From Ambrosia x helenae (taxonomy: Eukaryota > Streptophyta > Magnoliopsida > Asterales > Asteraceae), in assembly GCA_030844895.1 (NCBI GenBank), contig CM061223.1:6868676-6932675 (forward strand): a stretch of DNA of 64,000 bases, read 5' to 3'. Of the stretch, positions 1 through 10,367 are shown one piece after another (positions within the stretch are counted from its first letter, which is position 1; every line of letters starts with the position of its first letter). The position numbers were made by a program, and so were the translations under genes. The notes under the pieces are model-generated. The model saw nothing but the letters and a program-made list of their open reading frames with translations. It did no database searches and was not told the DNA's origin.

Positions 1-108
1 TCTCTCTCTTTTGGTTTCTACCTTTTGCTTGTTTCCTTCGTTACTTCTTTTGTTCTTTCTGTACTTGTACAAATTTTCGGGACGAAAATTCTTTTAACGT
101 GGGGATGA
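1..108 (+). mobile_element. 3' end of Ty3-type internal region
   Basis: This is the last part of the internal region of a Ty3 element that begins outside the window. A perfect hairpin (stem AATTTTCG, loop GGA, stem CGAAAATT, 72-90) is followed by the purine-rich tract GTGGGGATGA that abuts the LTR at 109. The same hairpin plus polypurine arrangement occurs in front of the LTR at 40573 and, antisense, next to 35256. Confidence 0.8.
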
Positions 109-1252
109 TGTGACACCTGGCAAATTCGGGTTAACAACGTTGTCTAGATGAAAGTCTATCTTAGCGAGTCACGCGTATATTGTACTTAACTGGGTTAGTT
201 AAGTCGGGTTATGGTTCGGGAACTATTGGTTAGTCTAGAAGATCATTGGATGTTGGTCTAGAGGTTCGTTAGATGTCAGTCCTTAACCAAGTGTACAAAC
301 GGTGACGATTTGTAGGATCGTCAGGGCATACGGAACGTACGAGTCTCGAGTCCCGGGAATTGGTGAATACTTGTGTTATGTGTTTACAATCATTATGTGA
401 CTTGTCGGTACATGAATATGCATTAACATATGTTAAAACGGGGTTTAACGCGCAAAACACACCAACATAGGGGCTATAGGCGATTAGGCTTGGTGGATAG
501 CCTAATCGCATGACTTTGGGGCGAATAGGAGGATTCCTATAGGCGAATAGGGCTAATCGCATGAACAGTCATGCGATTAGGCACCCTACTCGCGTATAAA
601 CCTGCACAATCGCATGGAACGGGCTGGACGACTAGAAACGCCTATAAATACAACACTTAACCTCCTAAACTCAATTAGACAAACCCTAGTCGTCCCATAA
701 CCGCCCCAAACACTTAAACAACCTCTGGAAGGCGATTTTGATCAAAAACACAAGGTTTCAAGGTCTAACCATCAATCTTTTACAATTCCAAGGTTTGATT
801 CTCATCCATAATACTTTGTAAATGTTTTTAATCAATCCCTAAAGGTCCAGACCTGTTCATAAACGAAAAAGCTTTCTGAAAATCGTCAATAAGAGTTATT
901 AATCGGATTATAACTAATAAACATGCGTTATGGGTATGTATGACTAGAAAGATAGGATTTTTTATGAATCTTGATGATGTTTTGATGTGTTATTATGCTA
1001 GGTCAGAATTAATATTGTTAGTATGATGATAGAAATCTCAGTAATTGGATCATAGGGTTATGATTACGTGTGTTAATTGATTGTTGCATGCTATGTGTAT
1101 GTGTTTGGATTGCTTTGGTTGCATGCAGGACTGATTTTACGAGGATGAACGAAGGGTTTTGGGTTAAACCTGTTTAGGATAGTATTTGGGATGATATTGG
1201 GTAGTTACACACGCTCTGGATCTGATTTGGAGCGTTAAACGCGCGAAAAATC

Positions 1253-1475
1253 GGAACAGCAAGGTTACAGGCGAGTAGCCTTGCTAATCGCCTGTGTTAG
1301 GGGCGATTAGGCCCCACTCGCGTGTAATGAGGGCGAGTAGGCCCACTCGCCTGGCTACAGGGGCGAGTAGCCCAATCGTGTGGTCCCAAGGGCGAGTAGC
1401 CCTAATCGCCTGACTTAAGGGGCGATTAGCCCCAGTCGCGTGACATGACATGCGATTAGCCTCCCTAATCGCGTG
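1253..1475 (+). repeat. downstream GGCGA palindrome array of LTR A
   Basis: This is a run of imperfect repeats built on GGCGA(T/G)TAG and its complement CTA(A/C)TCGCC. Each pair can fold on itself. The array follows TTAAACGCGCGAAAA and ends in GTGTACTGCTG, the same borders as the arrays in the other LTRs. A sister array sits just upstream of the TATA box (466-630). Confidence 0.8.
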
Positions 1476-1917
1476 TACTGCTGCTGTAAGTGTAAATTAG
1501 CATTTCGAGACCCGATTTGACATGTAGTAACACGCTAGGAACCCCGTAACATGTCTAATAACTTGGTAACATATAATTGGATGTATTTCGGTGACACGTG
1601 AACTATGTGCTATAACTTGTTGAACGTTAACGTGTGTTAAGTGTAATTGCGTTATTGTATGTTTTGGGAGCGTAAACATAACACGGGGAGTCTCGGGTCA
1701 CCAATGGGATGTCGAGTCTTGTACTTTGGGTCAGTTAAACAGTCACGGTATTTTCAAACGAACTTGGTTATGGTCTGGACATCTAGGGACTAATTAACCT
1801 GCGGGTTATTAGTCTAAGTACTTGTAACTGTCGTATGTTAGGTCGCCACTGTACGGGACTAACATAGCAGCTGAGTTTACTCAGGATTAGGAGTAAAGCA
1901 ACTTAAGGTGAGTTTAC

Positions 1918-2372
1918 GGCCCCTCTTTTAAACTGGTTTACACTTTTCGGGGGAGAAAACATGTGTTAAAACAATTATGTGGTAACAACTGTCATACTAT
2001 GGGTTTCTAACGTATACTACACGATCTTTGGAAGTCCCGGGGGGAACCATGAATGTGCGGGTTTGCACAACGGGGAAATGTGAATAGCGCTATTGGGAGT
2101 GACCAACCCCGCTCGTCGGCTTGGAGGGCCGGGCGAGTGCATATTGTCTCAAACAGGAACAACAGGAACATTTGGAACTATTCGGGCACAACAACTGGTA
2201 TTCGAGTTAGTAATGGTTTTCCAATCGTGGTAGTAGCAAAACGTACGCCTAGCTAGCGTATACTGGTTTTCTATTTGTTATAGTATGGACAGGTGGACTT
2301 GGTACTTGAACTGCAAACCTGTAAACTCACCAGCATTTTTGTGCTGACGTAAACTTTTATATGTTTTCTCAG
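1918..2372 (+). other. putative LTR intron with conserved hairpin (LTR A)
   Basis: A donor AAG|GTGAGT opens and an acceptor TTTTCTCAG|GT closes a 455-bp segment, with a CTGAC branch-point-like motif 25-30 nt before the acceptor. Inside, at 2110-2139, is a two-part hairpin: outer stem CGCTCG/CGAGTG, inner stem CGGC/GCCG, 7-nt loop. Splicing is predicted from sequence only. Confidence 0.5.
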
Positions 2373-2640
2373 GTCGCTAAGGTAGCACATGGAACTAGGG
2401 CGCACGCGTCTGCACGGCGTCTAGATAGAGTTGCATGATTTCATAAACATTGAACTTTGGTTATTTATGTTGAACTTTATTTTGAATAAGCTTCCGCTGT
2501 AAACGGGATTTTAAAACTATGTTTTGGTATTGCATTAATTACATTTAGACTTGTTTATTGTGATCGTTGGTTTGGATCCTGGTTTGTCATGCGCCTCGCG
2601 GTAAAACTCCGCAAGTGGATTTTGAGGGTGTGACAGATAC

Positions 2641-3117
2641 CTCCTGGGAAGTTTCCACCGGGGCACCCAAAAACAAATCCGTGAGCTCTGGGAGGGCAAA
2701 GCGTACAATATTGGTGGTGAGAGGGGTGGGGTGTTACAGATGGTATCAGAGCCACTCCTGTGCCGTTCGGGATGGTGGGTGCATACCTCATCAGGGACGA
2801 TGAGACTCTAACCTCATCAGGGACGATGAGACTCTAACGGGAGGTGAATGTGACACCCCAGGAAAATCCCACATCGGCCGTGGCCAGGAGAGATCCTTGG
2901 TTCATAAGTAATGTCTTGCCTCTTAAATCACCAACGCGTTTTGGGGCTTAATGTTAGTGGATGAGAGGAGAACTCCACAGTTAAGCGTGCTCAGGTGGGA
3001 GCATTTTCAGGATGGGTGACCTCCTGGGAAGTTTCCACCGGGCACCCAAAAACAAATCCGTGAGCTCTGGGAGGGCAAAGCGTACAATATTGGTGGTGAG
3101 AGGGGTGGGGTGTTACA
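2641..3117 (+). mobile_element. Cassandra-type TRIM retrotransposon, 5' LTR truncated
   Basis: Only the right part of the 5' LTR remains (2641-2738), because the Ty3 element ending at 2635 inserted into it. A PBS TGGTATCAGAGCC (initiator tRNA-Met type) follows at 2741. Then come a 26-bp tandem duplication, a polypurine tract and the complete 3' LTR (2849-3117, TGTGACACCCC...TGTTACA). There is no coding capacity, as expected for a TRIM. The LTR carries a 5S rRNA-like block, which is diagnostic of Cassandra. The flank ATGTT (3118-3122) matches the empty site at 57192. Confidence 0.85.
2969..3032 (+). other. 5S rRNA-derived block in Cassandra LTR
   Basis: AGTTAAGCGTGCTC and GGATGGGTGACCTCCTGGGA match the internal promoter half of plant 5S rRNA (A box and C box) from general knowledge of that gene. 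The 5' half of 5S is not recognisable, so this is not a functional 5S gene. In Cassandra elements such blocks may keep RNA polymerase III promoter function. Confidence 0.82.
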
Positions 3118-4139
3118 ATGTTTTCCATTACTTACAATCAGAACTTCTCAACATGTTGTTTTTCTTGCAATAAATATTAAAAATTAGTAGATTAAGGTTT
3201 CCTATGAAGCTAAAAATACATGAAAGATCACTTATGACTACTACGAAAGCAAGGCTCGAGAATTTTAGTTTTCTATGCCAAATGGCTTTTGTAGTTCCTC
3301 AAGCACTTCACTAGGAAATGTATATATGAAACATCCCAATGTATTTCATATTGTACAACGTTAAGTGGTTGACAAATAATAATAGCCACAGTTTTAGGTC
3401 TATATTTTGTTGAATGCAGGATTGTATTAACAAGACTTATGTAAGATTTGGATAGAGACCTATGTAAGATTCAAAAGTATTTGACTTATAATATATCAAT
3501 GCATCATACGTTAGGTTTTTATTTTTAACAACAAAGGCCCGAACACCCTAGATCACCCACGCAAATGGGTCATTCTTCCTATAGAAGAACATATAACATG
3601 GTGACCTGGCCCACCCACAATTAGGAAAATCCCTCGGCTCAACCTAGAACAAAATTTGTCCCAAGCGAGAGGCCAACCATGATTTCCCATTTGAAAAGTC
3701 ATGGGGCTACCACTCAACCAAAAGGCTCGGTAGTAAGTTATTTAATTTGTTAAGTAATCAACAACACAATGTCCATATGCCATGGAAGAGTAAAATGCTG
3801 CATTTTCTTTAACAAACATAATGGTGTTTGTTAATTGGGATCAATTTTCCCAACCTTCAAAATGAAGCAACAAAAGTCAAAATGCTTGTCACCAAAACAA
3901 AATAACTAATCCCTAAAAACCAAAACCAAATGGTTTGAATATGCTAGTTACCAAACCCTTTCATTATGCTAAAAATCACATGGGGATTTCGATTGTTGGT
4001 AAAAACCCAAAGCCAATCTATTAATGCGCGCTCACTCTGTCAAAAATAGTGCTCTCCCCTACATATGCTCTCAATGTATAGTTGTGTTAGAAAAGCTATA
4101 CGTAGAATTAGAAGATTATTGGTTTCTTATGAGGAACAA

Positions 4140-4556
4140 TGTAAGATCCCACATCGGTTGTGTAAGGGAGAACAAAACTTCTTATAAGGGAGTGGCCACC
4201 CTCACTATTACAACGCGTTTTGGCCAGTCCTTCGGGTGAGATCAATGCAAAACCGTGAGCTGCGGCAAAGTAGACAATATTGTGGTACGGGTTACCTTGG
4301 GCTGTTACAGATGGTATCAGAGCCGAGGCCCGGATCGGTGTGCCAGTCGTGCCCGCGAGGACGTTGGGCTCCCTGGGGGTGGAATGTAAGATCCCACACC
4401 GGTTGTGTAAGGGAGAATAGAACTCCTTATAAAGGAGTGGCCACCCTCACTATCACAACGCGTTTTATCCAGTCCTTCGGAGGTGAGACCAATGCAAAAC
4501 CGTGAGCTGCGGCAAAGCGGACAATATTGTCGTACGGGTTACCCTAGGCTATTACA
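4140..4556 (+). mobile_element. complete TRIM retrotransposon
   Basis: Two short LTRs (4140-4309 and 4385-4556, TGTAAGATCCCACA...TTACA) flank a 75-bp core. The core has a PBS TGGTATCAGAGCC at 4312 and a polypurine tract CTGGGGGTGGAA before the second LTR. The 5-bp target duplication AACAA is intact (4135-4139, 4557-4561). The paralogous site near 58207 has a single AACAA and no insert. No coding capacity. Confidence 0.92.
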
Positions 4557-4725
4557 AACAAAAATTAAATGAGTTTTGCCTTTATAAAATGATTGTGTTG
4601 ACATGCAGTGGTTCCTAGCCACAAATCCTTGTGTAATGTACTTACAAGATCACTTACCACCTACTATTAATAATTTCCCAAGACTTGTACTTTTCTTGTT
4701 GTTAAGTGGCACTTGGAGTCCCCCA

Positions 4726-4960
4726 ATCACTTCAGTAGAAAATCCTATAATGAAACCTCCCAGTGAAGTGTTCGGAGGATCCCTTAGGCACACTTGGCGA
4801 TTACCTTCATGTGTATTCCTTTGTAGTTACTTGATGTGTTTGATTATTAATTAGTAATGTTCCAACACTTCTACTTTGTTGGTTGTCAAGTGACACTTTG
4901 AGTTCCCCCAAACACTTCAGTAGGAAATCCTATAATAAAAGACCTTAGTGAAGTGCTCGG
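4726..4960. repeat. two copies of a 50-nt hairpin unit
   Basis: Units at 4726-4775 and 4911-4960 share CACTTCA ... TGAAGTG arms around GTAGGAAATCCTATAAT-like loops. Three more copies occur in the duplicated segment at 58374, 58932 and 59112. Confidence 0.7.
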
Positions 4961-4990
4961 AGGATCTCGTAGGGACACTTGGCTTTTCCC

Positions 4991-4994
<4 letters not shown>

Positions 4995-5040
<46 letters not shown>
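4995..5040. repeat. TA microsatellite
   Basis: An uninterrupted TA run of about 45 bp. The duplicate copy near 59200 has only a short ATATG at this place, so the run expanded after duplication. Confidence 0.9.
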
Positions 5041-5041
<1 letters not shown>

Positions 5042-6124
5042 GATTATAGGTACTTGATATGTTTGTTTCTTAAAAATTGGCTTAGGTTTACGTATATATA
5101 GACATGAGTTATGGGAAGTGTTTGATTCATCAGCCTGCATGATGTATCCGAAGCGTATGAACATAGTTGTGAATGAGTCTTTATTATGAAAGTGGTAGTT
5201 TTCATGCTCACATAAGGAGGAAAATCAATCATAAGAATAAAACATATACTGTGAGGACCATATTGTTAAAGGGGGATTTTATGCTCATTTATTCACTTAT
5301 CCCTCAAACATGACTAGGTTCAGTTTTCAACTTTTAAAACATTGGCACAAGAACATATGATGGTAGAAATGTAAGTTAATGATAATTCATAGCTCATACA
5401 TAGTCAAATATGTGGTGATTGTAGATGAAGAATAAGCCAAATATTGTTATAAGATTCCATATGATAACAAAATGTCACGGTGAAGGCAAGGCGAAGAAAG
5501 GAGGATATAATTCACCATTACGGGTGAGTGAAGAGACAAGGTATGCAAGAATCTGCCCCATTCAATTATTTGTTAAACATTTGCTATAATATGTTTAAAA
5601 GTTGAGCTCGACTTTTTCAAACAACCACTTTCAATTGGTGTCCATTTATATGTATGCGCAAATTTTAACTTCTTAATCTTATATATATTATTTTAAATAA
5701 TGAGTTAAACTGCATTAGTGCACAAGAATGTGTAGAATAAATCATTTTAGTATATAGCTTAGCATATACTTCAAATTATATGGATAAGTTAACTATAATA
5801 CTTGATTTAAAACTTACAAATAATGATTGGTTTCAACCACACTTGCTTCTAATCAATGTACTATGTCTAATCATATGTTTTTATTTAACTAAGTTCACAG
5901 TTGACTAAACTTGGTTAGGCTTAACATATATGAGTGGTGATTTTGTGGAAAATCACGATTTTGAACTAGCCTCTTTAGTCACGTCTCCTCTTTTAATTGG
6001 TTATTTAACGGGTCTGAAATAAGTGGAAGCGTCTGGCCGTAAGCCTCTTCAACCCAACGTCCTTTTTCTAAAGACTAGGATTTGGTAAAGTCTCTAAAAT
6101 CTAGAAGCAACAATTGTTTATTTT

Positions 6125-6721
6125 GGCAAATATCATTCGGTCAATAATTAAAATCCTAATTTTCCAGTGATTTTGTCTTTATTTAAAAGGTATGCATAAT
6201 CTACTCTTTTTATGTAATTTCCTTAAAATTCACACTTAACAAGACATTATTGTAAACCTACTAGATATACCGAATGCACCATGTGACAGTCGGCGGAGTA
6301 TGGTTATGTGTATGTAATCCAAGACAAGGACAACCTTTAGTAAACAATAAATCAAAATTAACTCGTTATGTGATTGTTTCTTATCATTATCCAATTTAAG
6401 TTATGTTGCGATTCTGCAGTTTTAACTTTATTTTAATAATCAAAGCAATCATTTGGGTTCTTCTTTCCAATCTGAAAAGAGAAGGGGACAACAAATACAA
6501 ACCATCGTTTCCCGTCCAAGTATTAACCCGGAACCGGATGCATTCTCCCGTACCAAGGGGCTCAAAGTGTCTTTCCAACTAAACACGGTGACGCAAATAG
6601 TGGTTTACTCATGATAATAACAATATGTCTTATTGGTTTGAGCACAATCTAAATGTGTGAAAGGTAAAAAACCATCTTATTCAACAAAGACGGATATAAA
6701 ATCATGATATCATATATTTAA
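6125..6721. other. AT-rich, no gene recognised
   Basis: The homology to 57192-60319 stops at 6124. A 60-codon minus-strand frame (6396-6578) resembles nothing I know. Confidence 0.5.
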
Positions 6722-6991
6722 GAAGTATTGGATTTAAATAATCTCAATTATCAGCAATTAGCCGCCATGAGTCCCAACTAACAAAATATGTGTTGGCGGT
6801 CCCAGCTTTTAACATATTGGCCACCGACAGACTATGGCTAAAAAAATTTGTTCCATTTATATAATCAGTTAGTATTCTGTTAATCAAAGTCCATTGGTGG
6901 CCAATTTGTTAATAGTTGAGACCGCTAGCATACATTTCGCTAGTTGGGACTGATGGCGGTCAATTGCTGACAATTGAGATTATTTAAATCT
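6722..6991. mobile_element. MULE-like foldback MITE
   Basis: About 50 bp at each end are inverted copies of each other. The left end reads GGATTTAAATAATCTCAATT, and the right end ends with its complement. The termini match those of the element at 61958-62489, which has a 9-bp duplication. No target duplication is visible here, so this copy is older. Confidence 0.72.
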
Positions 6992-7038
6992 AATACTCAA
7001 ACAACATAAATTTATTTATGTATATATTGATGTGTGTG

Positions 7039-7663
7039 TAGGGCTGTAAACGAACCAAACGAACACGAACAAGGCTTTGTTCGTGTTTGTTTGTTAAGGT
7101 TTCTTGGATAAACGAACCGTTCACGAACACACTAACGAACATAATTTTATGTTTGTGTTTGTTTGTTAAGAAATTCAGTTGTTTGCGAACTGTTCATGAA
7201 CACGAGTCTTGAACACAAACAAACAAAAACAAACATTTAATATGCAACTAACTAAAAAAACATTCTTAATATTAACCGTTAGACAAAGTAAATCTACTAA
7301 ACGATGTTGATAAGTCAAATTGTACTAACTTAGACATAATTATCTAAAATTACTTAGGCATAGGCATGAATACATGATATTCCTAATTTAAAAGTTCATA
7401 ATTATCCTAAGTTTTAACTAGTGATCGAACATAAACAAACATACATGAACGAATATAAATAAACGAACGTCAACAAACACATTGCCGAACGTTCACGAAC
7501 ACAATCGAACGAACGAGACATTTGTTCGTGTTTGTTTGTTTAGTTAATCAAACGGATTTTTTTGTTTGTGTTCGTTCATTTATTAAACAAACGGACACAA
7601 ACGAACTTCCCGCCGAACGGTTTACGAACTGTTCACCGAACGTTTGGTTTGTTTACAGCCCTA
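7039..7663. mobile_element. non-autonomous hAT-type element
   Basis: Terminal inverted repeats TAGGGCTGTAAACGAACC and its complement bound 625 bp of AT-rich DNA filled with GTTCGTGTTTG-like subterminal repeats. It is flanked by 8 bp TGTGTGTG on both sides. The TSD could be a coincidence of local TG repeats, but the related element at 9590 has an unambiguous 8-bp TSD. Confidence 0.8.
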
Positions 7664-7671
7664 TGTGTGTG

Positions 7672-8907
7672 TATGTAACAAGGATTATTAGAAAACAATA
7701 AAGTTATGAGAAAACTCATATAGACTAATAACAAAATTATAATTTATTTATTTATCATTTTGTTTAAGGATGATTAAGTAAACTTTCACCTCCTTAGTTT
7801 AGGGATTTATATTAATCCAATTACAAATCGTTTGATTCTCTCCTATGTTAATCAGTTTTTTATTGTTGAAAAATTCAACCTATCATATTCGTCTCCTCTC
7901 CTTTGTTTTGACAATTACCACATCCACTATGGCCTATTGCCCATTTTAGTCCCCATAGTTTTGATTCATGTTTATTAATATCCGGCTAACATCACCCAAA
8001 AATTATGGATTATTAACATATCTAGTTTAAGTAGTTTGTCGGATTTTATTTCATACAGTTCGGTTTTTAATTGTATTAGCCGTAACACCAGTTTAGTTGT
8101 TCATAAGTACAAGATAAATATTATTAGAAAATTCGGGATGTTAAGTAACCTTTTGAAACATAGAAATATATGTTTGTGTAGGGTTGAGTTATTCTACAAA
8201 GGCTACAAAAAATGAGAAGGGTGAGAAGGATACAAAAAACACAATAGATCATCAAATATGACACAATGAGCCACAAAATATAACACAGTGCCAAAAAATA
8301 TAACACAATGCTGAAGAAAAAAGACACAATGAATTGAAAAAATGACACAACGATGAAAATAAGAAAAAGACACAATGGTACATAAAAGACACAATGATAT
8401 AACGCATATTCTAAAAATTACAAGCTAAAACCCCAAAAAAACGAAGACCTAAACACTAACGACGTAGGGTTCGATAAGACGATTCCAATGCCGCTTGAAT
8501 GAGTTCAATCGGAGTCCGTTAGATACCCTTCCTACAACTTCCTATTTTTCTTTCACTGTGTATTTGATCCTAACCCTGTTTGTGTAAACAAACTAAATTT
8601 TATGACATAACTTTTCGAAATGGTGGATTCCTTCTTTTACCTATCTCAATCATTACTAACTTCCAATTAATAACAAAATTTGTAACTAGATCAACCTTAA
8701 ACATACCTAAAATATATTAATTCAATTACTAATCCTTTGATTCTCTCCAATTACATTATCAAATCATATTGTTCTTCAATGTTGGTTTTTTTCAACCTTT
8801 CACGTGAATCAAAGCACGACCATAAGGAAAAGAACGACGCGAAGGAAAGGCCAAATTCTCAACAAGTCATCACCGCCACCATGACAATACTCGACATAAT
8901 TAAAGCC
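7672..8907. repeat. AT-rich DNA with degenerate GACACAATG repeats
   Basis: Between 8190 and 8420 the word GACACAATGA recurs about ten times in degenerate form. The rest is AT-rich with no recognised gene. Reading frames here come from the repeats. Confidence 0.55.
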
Positions 8908-9285
8908 ATATTTTTTTGAACAAGAAACTGGAGGGGGGGGGGTTACAAAACAGAACAGAACCGAACCGAACCGAAACAAAAACAAACAAACAATGACCAA
9001 AAACAACCGGCCAAGTTACACCATGTTTACAAGATCAAATTGAACCTAACTTTCCCAAGACGGGTTAGGACCACTCGCACGATGCACCATCCAAAAGAAA
9101 GTATCTTCCTTGATCAAATCAATAGTCTTGCCAACATGAATGAAATTCTTCTCAAATGTCTTCAGGTTTCGAGCATGCCAAATCCTCCACGTAGTAGCCA
9201 TGGCGATCATAGAGATCATCTTCTTCCACCTTTTACTTCCAACCTGAGCCGCCAAGTAGCTTAACACCCCTTTCGGCGAATCAAA
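8908..9285 (-). pseudogene. 5'-truncated LINE, RT C-terminal end
   Basis: Read on the minus strand, 9267-9046 encodes a tail typical of plant L1-type elements. It has an RWKKMISMIAMATTWRIWHAR stretch in pieces, then a WMVHRA segment and SWES just before a stop. The region after the stop stays in frame for VQFDLVN, so the stop looks like a mutation of the usual W-x-x-W-x-x-F motif. The 3' UTR follows, ending at the oligo-A equivalent near 8908-8915. Everything upstream of the C-terminal domain is missing, as in 5'-truncated insertions. Confidence 0.68.
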
Positions 9286-9581
9286 ATCTCATGGCCATAT
9301 TTAAAGTTTGGCTTAGTTCATTGTTAATTAATTGTTACATTTATGCTTGTTTGATGCAGTTGGGCATTTATTATTATTTTTATTATTATTACTACTACTA
9401 CTACTATTATTATTATTATTATTAATATTATTATTAACAGCTAAATCTTTCTACCCTTTAATACACCCATTTTTGCCTTTTTATAAGGCCTGAACTTTCA
9501 ATCTCTCCTTTAAAACACCAACACCTTGCTTTCATTTAACCAAACAACTTACTTTTATAGGAAGAACAAACTTGCACCTCA
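9286..9581. other. AT-rich spacer with ATT microsatellite
   Basis: An ATT/ACT trinucleotide run occupies about 9370-9440. No gene seen. Confidence 0.6.
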
Positions 9582-9589
9582 CCTAAAGA

Positions 9590-10272
9590 GAGGCCTGTAA
9601 GCGAACCGAACGAACACGAACACATGCGTGTTCGTGTTTGTTCATTTAACTTTAACCGAACACGAACACATAATCGAACACATTTTTGTGTTCGTGTTCG
9701 TTCATTAAGAAAGTTGTCGTGTTCGTGTTCGTTTATGTTCATTCAATTAAAACCTAAACGAACAGTTCATGAACATAAACGAACACAAATGAACATAAAC
9801 GAACATTAATGAACACAAACAAAAACAAGTTTAATAATGATTCATCACAATTCAACCAAGTCTAATACATCACAATGCAACCAAAACAAAATCTAAATTA
9901 GTAGGGTTGTGGAGTGTGGAGAAGAAGGGAGGTGGGGCTGTGAAGTGTGGAGAGCGGCTGATATGTTTAGAATGTTAGGATTAAATTTTAGAACATATCA
10001 AATATATTGTATATAATATAATATGAACCAAATGGAAATAAATAATAAAAATAAAGTAAAGTTTAATTAAACGAACATAAATGAACATAAATGAAAGAAC
10101 ATAAACGAACGTTCATGAACATAAATGAACGAACAAAACGTGTGTTCATGTTCGTTCGTTTAATTAAACGAACAAAAAATTGTGTTCGTGTTCGTTCATT
10201 TATCTAAATAAACGAACATAAACGAACTTCCCACCGAACAGTTCATGAATGTTCAGTTCGTTTACAGGCCTA
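9590..10272. mobile_element. non-autonomous hAT-type element with intact TSD
   Basis: The ends GAGGCCTGTAAGCGAAC and TTCGTTTACAGGCCTA are inverted repeats, and both sides carry the 8-bp duplication CCTAAAGA (9582-9589, 10273-10280). The interior (683 bp) has many GAACGAACAC/GTGTTCGTTC words and no transposase. It is the same family type as 7039-7663. Confidence 0.88.
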
Positions 10273-10367
10273 CCTAAAGATACGGGAAAATAACTTACCC
10301 ACTAACCCATAACTTTGACTAAAAAATTAAACATCCAATGATCTAGTTAAACACTAATTAAAGGGAC

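Larger units (their letters stand above)
109..2635 (+). mobile_element. Ty3 long terminal repeat (3' LTR, subfamily A)
   Basis: The LTR starts TGTGACACC and ends GGGTGTGACA, like the LTRs at 12990, 40573 and 47485, but it is a clearly diverged subfamily (2527 bp). A TATA box lies at 643-650 and GGCGA-type palindrome arrays at about 466-630 and 1253-1475. A predicted intron lies at 1918-2372. The 5' LTR and body are outside the window. The right flank GATAC (2636-2640) is the likely target-site copy, in the 5S-like part of a Cassandra LTR. Confidence 0.88.
3118..6124. repeat. segmental duplication copy 1 (partner 57192-60319)
   Basis: Collinear and very similar (roughly 90% or more by eye) to 57192-60319. 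No credible gene is visible. Copy 1 has gained a TRIM (4140-4556) and a TA microsatellite (about 4995-5040). Copy 2 has instead a tandem duplication of about 560 bp. Short reading frames in both copies are not conserved and look spurious. Confidence 0.85.

Noticed and set aside
2555..2803. Two overlapping 78-codon frames on opposite strands
   Set aside because: They run across the LTR-Cassandra junction and the PBS; no coding signature.
2969..3032. 5S rRNA gene
   Set aside because: Only the 3' two-thirds is similar and it lies inside a Cassandra LTR.
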